DNA of 64,000 nt from an uncultured Bacteroidota bacterium. Its GTDB lineage: Bacteria > Bacteroidota > Bacteroidia > Chitinophagales > Chitinophagaceae. The stretch spans positions 1 to 64,000 of the forward strand of contig CAILLK010000070.1 in assembly GCA_903835005.1 (NCBI GenBank). The letters run 5' to 3'. The notes under the pieces were generated by a model. The model ran no database searches and had not been told where the DNA came from. It saw only the letters and a program-made list of their open reading frames with translations. Below, piece after piece: positions 17,004 to 24,949 of this stretch. Position 1 is the first letter of the stretch, and each line of letters opens with the position of its first letter. Both the position numbers and the translations under genes were made by a program.

Positions 17004-18038
17004 CTATGCTTTTACAAAAGCCGCAGGCGGATTGTCCATCTCATCAAAACCTATCATCCTGTTCAGGTCGGCATCCCATACTTTTAGTTTGAGGCAGGCA
17101 ATCATATCCCGTGGTTTCAGGGTGGTTACTTTGGCTTTTTGCAATTCGGGAATGGCGGCCATAGCTTCGGGTAAGCGATAGAAGGGGATTTTGGAATTGA
17201 GGTGATGGATATGGTGGAAACCGATATTGGCTGTTACCCATTGCATGAACGGATTCAGTTTCATAAAGCTGGACGATTCCAATGCGGCATCGGTATAGGT
17301 CCAATCGGCATTTTTTCTGAAAACAACTCCCGGGAAATTATGCTGCGCATAAAACAGATAGGCGCCCAGCATTTGTGAAAGGAAGAAAGGCAGAAAAAAG
17401 GTAAGGAAAAAAGTAAGGAAGCTGAATTCGATCCAGATAAAAGCGCCGATAGAAAAATGCAAGATTAGCACCACCAGTGAATCCCAGTGCCGGCGGGGGC
17501 TGCTGAGAAATGAGGAGATACACATGCCAAACATAAATGTGGTGAAATAGGCAAAGAACATATTTATGGGGTTGCGGATGGCGAGGTAAACCATCCGTTC
17601 GTTCCTGGTAGCATCATTAAATTTCTGCCGGGTCATAATAGGGAATGAACCGATACTGGCGCTGAATAATTTGGCATTATGATTATGGTGATGGTCGTGA
17701 GAACGCTTCCAGATATTGGGCGGCGTGATCATATAAATACCGAAAATGGTGAATATGATATTGGCAACCCATGATTTACGGAGAATGGTATGGTGCTGAT
17801 AGTCGTGGAAAATAATAAAGAAACGGGCCAGCATGCCAGCGGTAGCTAAACTGCAGATTACCTGGCCAATCAGGTTGGTATATTGAAATTGAATCTTGTC
17901 TTTATAACCCAGATAGAGGCCACCGGCAATAGAGCCGGCAAGCAAAAAAAACGAAGTAAGCGTATGCCACCAGCTCTTCCACCTTATTTCTTTAGCAAAA
18001 GGCTTGGTAGCCAGAATCAGTTCTTTTCCAGTAAGCAT
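17004..18038 (-). CDS. Membrane fatty acid desaturase
   Basis: A 344-residue integral membrane di-iron desaturase. Three histidine boxes are visible: HDYQHHT, HDHHHNHN and HHIHHLNSKIPFYRLPEA. About four membrane segments lie between and around them. The reaction is insertion of a double bond into an acyl chain, though related enzymes act on carotenoids or sphingolipids. The ATG at 18038 was chosen over an in-frame TTG at 18044, because TAAATTTG (18049-18042, minus strand) lies immediately upstream and would start transcription at or beside this ATG. Confidence 0.85.
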   Translation of the reverse strand: MLTGKELILATKPFAKEIRWKSWWHTLTSFFLLAGSIAGGLYLGYKDKIQFQYTNLIGQVICSLATAGMLARFFIIFHDYQHHTILRKSWVANIIFTIFGIYMITPPNIWKRSHDHHHNHNAKLFSASIGSFPIMTRQKFNDATRNERMVYLAIRNPINMFFAYFTTFMFGMCISSFLSSPRRHWDSLVVLILHFSIGAFIWIEFSFLTFFLTFFLPFFLSQMLGAYLFYAQHNFPGVVFRKNADWTYTDAALESSSFMKLNPFMQWVTANIGFHHIHHLNSKIPFYRLPEAMAAIPELQKAKVTTLKPRDMIACLKLKVWDADLNRMIGFDEMDNPPAAFVKA

Positions 18039-18041
18039 GTG

Positions 18042-18049
18042 CAAATTTA
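18042..18049 (-). promoter_or_regulatory. -7 element abutting the desaturase start
   Basis: TAAATTTG on the minus strand followed by CAC and then ATG, leaving a leader of at most three bases. There is no clear -33 element. It is one of several promoters in this window placed directly against the start codon. Confidence 0.5.
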
Positions 18050-18160
18050 AGCAACATTCATAAATAATAAAAACAGCGGGCGGGGAATGGGTGTTAAAAC
18101 TACGGCTATTGGCATATACTAATAGAAATCAATTATATAGTGTATTGATAAAATCAGTAT

Positions 18161-18958
18161 CTACCAGTCATTTCTTGTGAGAATCAACCGGCAGATAAAA
18201 TAATAAATAATGCACCAGGCAACGGCGGTTATGGCATATATGTTCATAGAAATCTCCTGGCCCATACCCATCATTTTACCAGCCATCTGCATTAAGGGGA
18301 AGGGCAACAATTCATCGCTGGATTGCAGCATGAGGAGATTTCCATAGGGTTTATCGGCAAAGTGATTGATAATGCTTCTTAAAATGTTTTCAATAATCAT
18401 AGAATATAAGAGGAAAAGGCCGATGGCCAGACCACTTCGCCGGACCAGAATAGCGATGAGCAGTGCAAAGCCAAGATAATCGAGCGACAATATAAAAAAG
18501 TAGCCCACCTGACTGAAATGGCCGAACAAGCCATAGAGGTAGCCTGAATTAAGCCAACCGAAAAGCATGCCAAGGAGGAACAGATAAAGCGTAGCAACAA
18601 TAGCCAGGGCAAAAACTACCAGCACTTTGGCATGAAAAAACTGCAGCCGGCTCCAGCCATCAATAACATTCTGCCTGTTTGTGCGGAAAGAATATTCATT
18701 GGTAGTGAGTATAATAACCAGTATAGATATAAACAGTATGAAAATACTGCCCCACCAACCCAGGTTGCCCCATACTTCGGGAAAGGTATATGCTGAATTT
18801 AAAAAATTGATGCCATTCTTGCCGCCACCCATTTTAATAAACCCATGAGCTATTTCGTAATTCCACAATGGCATCAGCAGCAAAAACAGCCCAGCCAGGA
18901 TCCAGAAGGTGCGGTAACGTTTTATTTTAAGCCATTCTGTAGTAAGCAGGTGAAACAT
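18161..18958 (-). CDS. ABC-2 type transporter permease
   Basis: A 265-residue membrane protein with about six membrane segments and the ABC-2/NatB-like layout: an N-terminal LLTTEWLKIKRYRTFWIL amphipathic entry helix, a first pair of segments split by a periplasmic loop, then a cluster of four. A motif TNEYSFRTNRQNVIDGWSR, typical of Bacteroidota ABC-2 permeases, lies near residue 90. It directly follows the ATPase gene (11 bases) and must form an exporter with it. The substrate is unknown. Confidence 0.85.
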   Translation of the reverse strand: MFHLLTTEWLKIKRYRTFWILAGLFLLLMPLWNYEIAHGFIKMGGGKNGINFLNSAYTFPEVWGNLGWWGSIFILFISILVIILTTNEYSFRTNRQNVIDGWSRLQFFHAKVLVVFALAIVATLYLFLLGMLFGWLNSGYLYGLFGHFSQVGYFFILSLDYLGFALLIAILVRRSGLAIGLFLLYSMIIENILRSIINHFADKPYGNLLMLQSSDELLPFPLMQMAGKMMGMGQEISMNIYAITAVAWCIIYYFICRLILTRNDW

Positions 18959-18969
18959 AGTTGATGCAA

Positions 18970-19857
18970 TTAATTGGTTAGCTCCATAAATTTAGATTCA
19001 AGACTCTTCTTTTTAATTAAGAGATGCGACAATATGATTCCTTTACTGATACAGTATTCATTTACTTTAATGGCATCAATCCCTGGCTCGCATAGTAATT
19101 GAAATTTGTTTTCTGCAGGTGTAATCTTTTTTATTCCGGGCATGGATTGCATTGTAATCCGGAGATTATTCATATCCGGTGCGGCAATTTCTATCTGGTC
19201 TTCACTGAGGAGCACTTCGTTGACCGGGCCATTGAGTAAAAGGTTGCCTCTTTTAAGGATAGCCACATGGGTGCATACTTTTTCCACCTCATCGAGCAGA
19301 TGACTGGCGATGATTACAGTGAGACCCTCTTTATTGAGTTTGCGAATCAGTTCTCTTATTTCGGCAATACCGGCCGGGTCGAGGCCGTTGGTGGGCTCAT
19401 CGAGCACCAGTACCTTGGGTGAGCCCAGCAGGGCCGCGCCTATAGCCAGTCGTTGCTTCATGCCCAGAGAGAAGGACTGGAACTTACTGTCTTTACGTTC
19501 GAGAAGGCCCACCTGTCTGAGTACACGTTCCCGGTCGGCCAAACCATGTTGCTTAATGGCAGCTGATATTTCCAGGTTGTTGTATGCCGAAAGGTAGTGG
19601 TAAAAATTGGGTGTTTCGAGCAGGGATCCTATCTGCTTGCGGGCCTCTGCATGGCTACTGCCTCCAAACCAGCTGAACGAGCCTTCATTGGCCAGCAGCA
19701 CATCGAGCATTATGCCCAGCAAGGTGGTTTTACCGCTGCCATTAGGGCCCAGTATACCATAAACACTTCCTTCAGGAACATCGAATGAAACACCTTTTAA
19801 AGCCTGAACAGGGCCATAGGATTTAGAGATATTTTGTATGGAGAGGATGGGTGGCAA
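18970..19857 (-). CDS. ABC transporter ATP-binding protein
   Basis: The ATPase of an ABC-2 exporter. Walker A GPNGSGKTTLL, signature FSLGMKQRLAIG, Walker B VLVLDEPTNGLDP and the switch histidine in IASHLLDEVEKV are all present, followed by a C-terminal ~80-residue extension common in this class. No ATG precedes the conserved start ILSIQNISKSYG. Only TTG codons are available, at 19857 or 19926, and 19857 puts the protein start where homologues usually begin. The permease gene follows after 11 bases. Confidence 0.85.
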   Translation of the reverse strand: MPPILSIQNISKSYGPVQALKGVSFDVPEGSVYGILGPNGSGKTTLLGIMLDVLLANEGSFSWFGGSSHAEARKQIGSLLETPNFYHYLSAYNNLEISAAIKQHGLADRERVLRQVGLLERKDSKFQSFSLGMKQRLAIGAALLGSPKVLVLDEPTNGLDPAGIAEIRELIRKLNKEGLTVIIASHLLDEVEKVCTHVAILKRGNLLLNGPVNEVLLSEDQIEIAAPDMNNLRITMQSMPGIKKITPAENKFQLLCEPGIDAIKVNEYCISKGIILSHLLIKKKSLESKFMELTN

Positions 19858-20010
19858 ATGGCAATATTTTATTAAAGATAGAAAATCCGGGAAATATTGG
19901 GATATTAAAACATCATTGGGATGCAATTCTAAAATTCGCTTATGTTTTACACGAATGTCCCAGCCTGTGGGTATAGCTCAGACACTTTAATAAGTAAGAA
20001 ATCATATTTC

Positions 20011-20018
20011 TATCTTTG
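20011..20018 (+). promoter_or_regulatory. -7 element before the orphan MNT gene
   Basis: TATCTTTG matches TAnnTTTG exactly. Transcription would start near 20023, giving a leader of about 60 bases to the ATG at 20086. Confidence 0.5.
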
Positions 20019-20085
20019 CAGTTGGGTAGCAGTATAATGAGCATTTTCAGGATTATCTCAAAACAGGAAACAAAACAATCAGTGA

Positions 20086-20412
20086 ATGTTTACGAAGAAA
20101 GATCTGAACAAATATATAGCAGACTACATTGCGGAATGTAACAAGCTCGGGGTGCACTTTAAAAAAGTAATCCTTTTTGGTTCTTATGCCCGTAATACGC
20201 CTCACGAATGGAGTGATGTAGACCTGGCACTTGTATCAGATGATTTTACCGGAATGAGGTTAGACGACAGAGGTAAAATTGGCCGAGCAAACATAAAGTT
20301 TGTGGATATAGAACCACATATATTCAACTCAGCTTATTTTGAAGAAGGAGACCCATTTATTGAGGAAATAATAAAAACGGGCAAGGAAATAAAGCTTAAT
20401 CAAAGAGTTTGA
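20086..20412 (+). CDS. MNT nucleotidyltransferase, no HEPN partner
   Basis: A 108-residue minimal nucleotidyltransferase with intact catalytic residues: G32-S33 and D44, D46 in FGSYARNTPHEWSDVDLAL. Proteins of this type are usually paired with a HEPN RNase, but no HEPN-like frame is visible on either side. The gap to the next gene (20413-20567) is empty. It may act alone, on a distant partner, or be the survivor of a broken pair. It opens a small accessory region that continues with HigBA. Confidence 0.75.
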   Translation: MFTKKDLNKYIADYIAECNKLGVHFKKVILFGSYARNTPHEWSDVDLALVSDDFTGMRLDDRGKIGRANIKFVDIEPHIFNSAYFEEGDPFIEEIIKTGKEIKLNQRV

Positions 20413-20539
20413 ATTCCGACCTTAACCTCCTGATTACTGTTTTGTTTCAGCAATGGGGAGACTTAGTGAAGTCTCGTACCAAAGTTAATATTTGTTTAGT
20501 ATTTCTAAATGAAAACAAGATTTTCTAAAGAAAATAATT

Positions 20540-20547
20540 TACCTTTA
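20540..20547 (+). promoter_or_regulatory. -7-like element before higBA
   Basis: TACCTTTA fits the relaxed form TAnnTTTR. It lies 20 bases upstream of the higB-like ATG. Confidence 0.35.
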
Positions 20548-20567
20548 TTCCCACCTTTTTATGAGTA

Positions 20568-20870
20568 ATGGTTATTTTATCCTACAGACCAGTACAGGAC
20601 TTTTCTGCCAAGCATGCAGAAGCCAAATCATCACTGGATGAGTGGTTTGAAAAATGTGAAAGGATGCAATGGGCAAGTTTTCATCAAATGAAGCGTACTT
20701 TTAATTCTGTAGATGCAATAGGTAATGAAAGGTATATTTTCAATATTGGCGGCAATAAATACAGGGTTGTAGCCATTATCCATTTTCGGGTAAGGACAAT
20801 GTACATTAAATGGGTGGGCACCCATAGCCAGTATGATGATATTGATCCCATAACCGTAAACGATTATTAA
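20568..20870 (+). CDS. HigB-family mRNA interferase toxin
   Basis: A 100-residue HigB/RelE-fold toxin. The family pattern is clear: KSSLDEWFEKCERMQWASFHQMKRTFNSVDAIGNERYIFNIGGNKYRVVAIIHFRVRTMYIKWVGTHSQYDDID. Members cut mRNA on the ribosome. The arginine, lysine and histidine positions of the strand region (NKYRVV, RTMYIKWVGTHSQYD) are conserved, so it is probably active. The antitoxin gene follows after nine bases, the toxin-first order typical of HigBA. Confidence 0.85.
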   Translation: MVILSYRPVQDFSAKHAEAKSSLDEWFEKCERMQWASFHQMKRTFNSVDAIGNERYIFNIGGNKYRVVAIIHFRVRTMYIKWVGTHSQYDDIDPITVNDY

Positions 20871-20879
20871 ATGTAGTAT

Positions 20880-21386
20880 ATGAAAAAGGACGTAACCAGT
20901 AAAGAACCGACAAAATCAATTAAAAGCAGCAACAGCTCTGTAAAGAGAAATAAAAGAATAGTTATGACGCATGGCGATGATTATAACTTAGAAACCGGGG
21001 TTCCGGTGAAAATCTCATCCATACCTGATATCGCAAATGAGGCTGAATTTAGGGTTGCCATGCAAGAAATAAATGAAATAATGAGCAAGGGTGAAGGTAA
21101 TCTGACTCGGGCCGAAACAAAAAGACTGAGCGTTTTATCTCTTTCTGTAAGAAATTTTGACCGTGCAACCTATTCCATAGAACGTCCTAAAACATTAGGG
21201 TCTGCGCTGGACCTGCAAAAATATCAAAGAGGCTGGAAACAAAGACAGTTAGCGCAGGCCCTGGGTGTGAGTGAGGCAAAGCTATCATTAATCATCAGTG
21301 GCAGGCAAAAACCAGACATTATATTACTGAAGGCCATGCATGAAAAATTGGGAATAGATGGGAATTTTATTCTGGAAGTTATTTAG
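20880..21386 (+). CDS. HigA-like XRE antitoxin
   Basis: A 168-residue antitoxin. The N terminus is basic and low in complexity (residues 1-30), followed by a helical linker. The helix-turn-helix of XRE type spans about residues 115-150 (YQRGWKQRQLAQALGVSEAKLSLIISGRQKP). The length and C-terminal DNA-binding domain fit HigA proteins fused to an N-terminal extension. It should bind HigB and repress the pair's own promoter near 20540. Confidence 0.8.
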   Translation: MKKDVTSKEPTKSIKSSNSSVKRNKRIVMTHGDDYNLETGVPVKISSIPDIANEAEFRVAMQEINEIMSKGEGNLTRAETKRLSVLSLSVRNFDRATYSIERPKTLGSALDLQKYQRGWKQRQLAQALGVSEAKLSLIISGRQKPDIILLKAMHEKLGIDGNFILEVI

Positions 21387-21519
21387 GTCCTTTCTATTAG
21401 AAATCTTTACAATTTTTACACGGCACATTGGATATTATTTCCATTTTGAAAAGTTTGCCGGGGTGAATTAAAATAAAATCATTAATAATCACGTTTGTTC
21501 ATTACTGAAATGCGTTTTT

Positions 21520-22350
21520 ATGAAATTATATATTATCTTTCTTGTATGTTTTATTGCTTTGTCTCCGGCATTGCAGGCTAAATCGGATCTGGATAAAAAA
21601 GGTGTCAGGGGTAAAGTGGCCATATTGAAAGAAACATCTGTTACGATACCTGAAGTGAAACATTATGCCTGTATACTGCGGGCAAGACCTGAAAAGAAAT
21701 ACCAGACAGTGCGCACAACCCATTTACTGGATGAAAATGGTAACCAGGCGCTTTGCGATCATTATAACTTTGAAAACGGCCTTATAGTGCATTGCTACTG
21801 GAAATACAATGCGGCCAGGTATAAAACCGAATCAATAACCCGGGGCAGTGATAATAGTCTGTTATCGAGAGTTGTTTATAAATACGATCAGGACGACCTG
21901 CCGGTGGGGATCAGCTACTATAATGCCAATGACAGCCTGACCTACTACTTTGATGAAACAGGGCAAGGCTTAAGGAATGTAAATACAGAATATAATTTTG
22001 ACGGGCAGGGTAAACTTAGGGAAGAAAATTTATACAATGCTGATGGTAATTTTATAAGGAGATTGCCAAATAATTTATATGCCTCGGATGCAGATGATAT
22101 CTTTGCAGATAAAGGAATTGAGCAACTTCAGGATAAAATTAACCCGGATGGAAGTATCAGGGCGAGAGTGAAACGGGTTTTTACTTATGATAAAGACGGC
22201 AGTATAGCCAGCGAAATGATATACAGGTATGAACAATTTGACGCTGAGGGCAACTGGCACAAAGCAATCAGTTGGAAAGTTAATGATAATGACGACCGCA
22301 CTGAACCCATAGTTTTTATTACCAGCCGGGAAATCAGTTATTACCACTGA
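21520..22350 (+). CDS. Secreted protein with RHS/YD-like strand repeats
   Basis: A 276-residue exported protein. Residues 1-20 are a signal peptide ending at LQAKS. The mature part starts with KKGVRGKVAILKE and consists of repeated beta strands with Tyr-Asp and Asn-Gly turns (YKYDQDDLPVGISYYNANDSL, YNFDGQGKLREENLYNADGNF, FTYDKDGSIASEMIYRYEQFDAEGNW), like short RHS/YD-repeat sheets of Bacteroidota. No enzyme motif is visible. It stands alone. The function is unknown. Confidence 0.6.
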   Translation: MKLYIIFLVCFIALSPALQAKSDLDKKGVRGKVAILKETSVTIPEVKHYACILRARPEKKYQTVRTTHLLDENGNQALCDHYNFENGLIVHCYWKYNAARYKTESITRGSDNSLLSRVVYKYDQDDLPVGISYYNANDSLTYYFDETGQGLRNVNTEYNFDGQGKLREENLYNADGNFIRRLPNNLYASDADDIFADKGIEQLQDKINPDGSIRARVKRVFTYDKDGSIASEMIYRYEQFDAEGNWHKAISWKVNDNDDRTEPIVFITSREISYYH

Positions 22351-22432
22351 CAGCCGAATTACACCCATTCTGTAGCAATGCCTGAATTGAAGTAAAAAAT
22401 CAGGATAACCTGATAATTAATGATTTTATTGC

Positions 22433-22440
22433 TACCTTTA
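22433..22440 (+). promoter_or_regulatory. -7-like element before the mini-plug gene
   Basis: TACCTTTA fits TAnnTTTR and ends 16 bases before the ATG at 22457. Confidence 0.35.
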
Positions 22441-22456
22441 TTTTATAAATTATAGT

Positions 22457-22786
22457 ATGAAAAAGCTGTTCCTTATTCTGCTGCTTATACCTGTATTGGC
22501 TGAGGCGCAAACAATTAAGGCCTCAAATTCCACCGACCTGCTAAGTGCTACAGGCGTAATATTGCTTGATAGCACCGGGCAGTCTTTAAATAATAAAGCG
22601 CTTATTGTTGTTGATGGGGTAATCATGAACCAGAAAGAGCTAATAAGTTTGGGTAATAATCCGAGTGCTGGTGCCCCTGATCCCGAATCAATAGCTGTAA
22701 TCGACGGAGTCAGCGCGATGTCGATATATGGCTCAAGAGGCGCCAATGGCGCAATAATTATTGCTACAAAAAAGCAAATGAAATAA
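22457..22786 (+). CDS. Secreted mini-protein resembling a TonB receptor plug end
   Basis: A 109-residue exported protein. Residues 1-18 are a signal peptide (cleavage after AEAQ). The mature 90 residues resemble the plug domain of SusC/TonB-dependent receptors: ALIVVDGVIMN, then PESIAVIDGVSAMSIYGSRGANGAIIIATKK, which matches the plug signature of the form SIEVLKDASATAIYGSRGANGVI. There is no barrel downstream, and the frame ends in a stop four residues after the motif. Upstream, only a short non-receptor segment precedes it. It could be a free-standing plug-like binding protein or a receptor remnant that kept its signal peptide. Confidence 0.6.
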   Translation: MKKLFLILLLIPVLAEAQTIKASNSTDLLSATGVILLDSTGQSLNNKALIVVDGVIMNQKELISLGNNPSAGAPDPESIAVIDGVSAMSIYGSRGANGAIIIATKKQMK

Positions 22787-22893
22787 ATAAGATCAGTAAT
22801 CGTAATAAAAAATACTCAAAACCTGTTGATTTGGGGAAAAAACTTTCAGTTCGGAATTTGTGAAAAGTTCTTAATTGAAAGAATATTCATCAA

Positions 22894-22977
22894 TTATATC
22901 CCTACCCTTAACTTCGAAATATCAGCAATTCGCTTTTCGGCCATGCGCATGACGGCAAGCCGGGAGTGTACATTTTT
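22894..22977 (-). pseudogene. 3'-end fragment of a branched-chain amino acid dehydrogenase gene
   Basis: Read on the minus strand this encodes VHSRLAVMRMAEKRIADI, then SKLRVGI and a stop. It is nearly the same as the end of the intact dehydrogenase (VHTQLAAMRMAEKRIADI, then ANLRVGI and a stop) whose gene ends at 23672. A 33-base core is identical (22918-22950 versus 23696-23728). Towards the stop codon the differences are largely synonymous, so this copy diverged while still coding. Resemblance stops beyond 22977. The offset between the copies is 778 bases, and a MazEF-like pair lies between them. Confidence 0.8.
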
Positions 22978-23028
22978 TAAAAGGCAAAATTACAGAGACT
23001 TTAATTCACTAAACATAATCTGTAATAA

Positions 23029-23337
23029 TTAATTTACGGGTTTTCGCAAATAATTATCTAAGGATCCTTCCACTTTTATTATTCTGCTTTTATCTATGCT
23101 TTTTATATGGTCAAAGCATATTTCTCCGGGCTTGCCCTTAAAATTAGTTCTTAATCGTGATGGATAATTTTTTAGTGCTGAGGTTAGAGGGGCAACCAAT
23201 AATGTATCAAGATGTTTATTCATTACATTTGGGGAAATAATAAGGCATGGACGAGTTTTACTTATTTCCCTACCTTTTACCGGATCAAGATTTACCAGTA
23301 TAATATCCCACTTTTTATAGTTTTTATGCAATGCCAT
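23029..23337 (-). CDS. MazF/PemK-family toxin, shortened C terminus
   Basis: A 102-residue MazF-fold endoribonuclease: KWDIILVNLDPVKGREISKTRPCLIISPNVMN at the start, then the strand LLVAPLTS, and ICFDHIKSIDKSRIIKVEGSLD. The catalytic arginine and threonine/serine region (KTRPCLIISP and LVAPLTSALKNYP) is present. The family normally ends in a helix of some 12-15 residues after the 'G.L' motif; here the protein stops at DNYLRKPVN, so that helix is missing or cut. Whether it is still toxic is uncertain. It overlaps the antitoxin gene by 14 bases and lies next to the displaced dehydrogenase fragment. Confidence 0.8.
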   Translation of the reverse strand: MALHKNYKKWDIILVNLDPVKGREISKTRPCLIISPNVMNKHLDTLLVAPLTSALKNYPSRLRTNFKGKPGEICFDHIKSIDKSRIIKVEGSLDNYLRKPVN

Positions 23338-23575
23338 CCTGCAGAGTTATGTCCCATTCCTGAAATTCAGCATCAGAAGCAGTATCTGAGGCTAAAAAGA
23401 GTTTATCCCAATCTTCTAAGGGTGCTACTTCATTGGCACTGCGGATAAGTATTCCGTCCTTTGTCTTTTCAAGCACCACATCCGTCCCTAAAGTTTCCAA
23501 ATAATCTTCAGGGATACGAATCCCCTTAGCATTACCTACTTTTACAACACTAGTGTGATAAGACAGATTGTTCAT
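23324..23575 (-). CDS. MazE/AbrB-like antitoxin
   Basis: An 83-residue antitoxin with an AbrB/MazE swapped-hairpin DNA-binding domain at the N terminus (SVVKVGNAKGIRIPEDYLETLG) and an acidic tail (PLEDWDKLFLASDTASDAEFQEWD) that would fill the MazF groove. The ATG at 23575 was chosen; the open frame runs on to 23668 but the extra residues have no family resemblance. The toxin gene overlaps its 3' end by 14 bases, as expected for a translationally coupled pair. Confidence 0.8.
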   Translation of the reverse strand: MNNLSYHTSVVKVGNAKGIRIPEDYLETLGTDVVLEKTKDGILIRSANEVAPLEDWDKLFLASDTASDAEFQEWDITLQDGIA

Positions 23576-23671
23576 ATCACAAAAATAAGAAAAATCAGGC
23601 AAAATCAGGTGGCTTACAAAATATAAAATCCCGCATTCGCGGGGCTCATTGTTTTGGAAACAACCCACTTT

Positions 23672-24745
23672 TTAAATTCCAACTCTCAGGTTGGCAATAT
23701 CAGCAATTCGCTTTTCGGCCATGCGCATAGCGGCAAGCTGGGTGTGTACATTTTCTTTTTCAGCCAGGGCGAAAATATCGAGTGTGCGCTGGTATATTTT
23801 GGCTACGGTGTTGAGGGCGCGGTCGCGGTTATAGCCATCAATCTCAATACTTATATTAATAATGCCGCCGGCATTGATGAGGAAGTCGGGCACATAAATA
23901 ATACCTTTTTCCACCAGCATAGGGCCATGCACATTTTCATCTTCCAACTGGTTATTAGCAGCGCCGGCAATAACCGGGCACTTCATTTTATTAATGCTGG
24001 AGGTATTCACAGTAGCTCCCAAAGCACAAGGGGCATAAATATCAAATTCGCGGTCGAAAATATTGTCATTGGAAATGATCTCTATAGCCGGATATTTTTG
24101 TTTTGCCTGTACCAGTTTTGCCTCAAAAATATCGCATACCAAAACTTTGGCATCTTCGCCGGTGAGGTAACCCATGAGGTATTGCCCCACGTTGCCGGCG
24201 CCTTGTACCAATATCTTCTTACCGGTAAGGCTGTCATTGCCCCATGCTTTTTTAGCGGCGGCCTTCATGCCCATGTATACGCCATAGGCAGTAAGTGGTG
24301 AAGGATCACCGCTGCCACCACTATATTCAGGTTTGCCGGTAACGAACTTTGTTTCCATGCCAATAAACTCCATATCGGCCGATGAGGTGTTTACGTCTTC
24401 GGCAGTAATGTATTTACCATTGAGATTGTTAACAAACTTACCATACCTGCGCCAATAAGCTTCGCACTTCAGTTTAGCAGCATCGCCTATCAGCACTGCT
24501 TTACCACCACCCAGGTTCAAACCGCTTATAGCTGATTTATAGGTCATACCGCGGCTCAGGCGCAGTGCGTCTGTAAGCGCCTCGGTATGGTTATTATAAT
24601 TCCACAACCGGGTGCCACCCAATGAAGGGCCAAGCGTGGTATTATGAATAGCTATAATAGCGTTGAGGCCGGTATGGGGATCCTGGCAAAAAACCACCTG
24701 CTCGTGGCCCATTGATTGCATTTGTTCTAATACGGATGGCTGCAT
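23672..24745 (-). CDS. Leu/Val/Phe (Glu-type) amino acid dehydrogenase
   Basis: A 357-residue NAD-dependent amino acid dehydrogenase of the leucine/phenylalanine/valine group, which oxidatively deaminates branched-chain amino acids to 2-oxo acids. The active-site lysine lies in GGGKAV (K82) and the substrate-binding lysine in MTYKSA (K70), close to K80 and K68 of the studied Geobacillus enzyme. The Rossmann motif is KILVQGAGNVGQYLMGYL near 190. Its last ~28 codons are duplicated at 22894-22977. A TACTTTTG -7 element (24771-24764, minus strand) lies 18 bases upstream of the ATG. Confidence 0.9.
   Translation of the reverse strand: MQPSVLEQMQSMGHEQVVFCQDPHTGLNAIIAIHNTTLGPSLGGTRLWNYNNHTEALTDALRLSRGMTYKSAISGLNLGGGKAVLIGDAAKLKCEAYWRRYGKFVNNLNGKYITAEDVNTSSADMEFIGMETKFVTGKPEYSGGSGDPSPLTAYGVYMGMKAAAKKAWGNDSLTGKKILVQGAGNVGQYLMGYLTGEDAKVLVCDIFEAKLVQAKQKYPAIEIISNDNIFDREFDIYAPCALGATVNTSSINKMKCPVIAGAANNQLEDENVHGPMLVEKGIIYVPDFLINAGGIINISIEIDGYNRDRALNTVAKIYQRTLDIFALAEKENVHTQLAAMRMAEKRIADIANLRVGI
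23696..23728. repeat. Direct-repeat core shared with 22918-22950
   Basis: These 33 bases, inside the 3' end of the dehydrogenase gene, are identical to 22918-22950 in the same orientation. Identity fades on both sides. The arrangement is what an element integrated into a gene's 3' end leaves behind, with one copy completing the gene and the other displaced. Confidence 0.7.
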
Positions 24746-24763
24746 TAAAGATTTTTAAGGATG

Positions 24764-24771
24764 CAAAAGTA
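24764..24771 (-). promoter_or_regulatory. -7 element of the dehydrogenase gene
   Basis: TACTTTTG on the minus strand, 18 bases upstream of the start codon, matching TAnnTTTG. Confidence 0.5.
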
Positions 24772-24949
24772 AGATTTTGCAGTCAAGATTTTATGATTTT
24801 GGTTGGATTCCTCAAAAATGAAATGCGATTTCATATAATTAAAAAATAGCATGTATTGTTGCCAGCAAATAATAGCTCTATTGTGACCGGTATATGTAAA
24901 GAGGGAACCGGATCAGCGGCCCCCCTTTAATTGCAAATTGTCTGGTTTC

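Noticed and set aside
19962-19985. GGGTATAGCTCAG word resembling the 5' part of a tRNA
   Set aside because: No acceptor, anticodon or T arm follows.
22826-23032. A 68-codon plus-strand frame
   Set aside because: It is opposite the dehydrogenase 3'-end fragment, which explains its sequence better.
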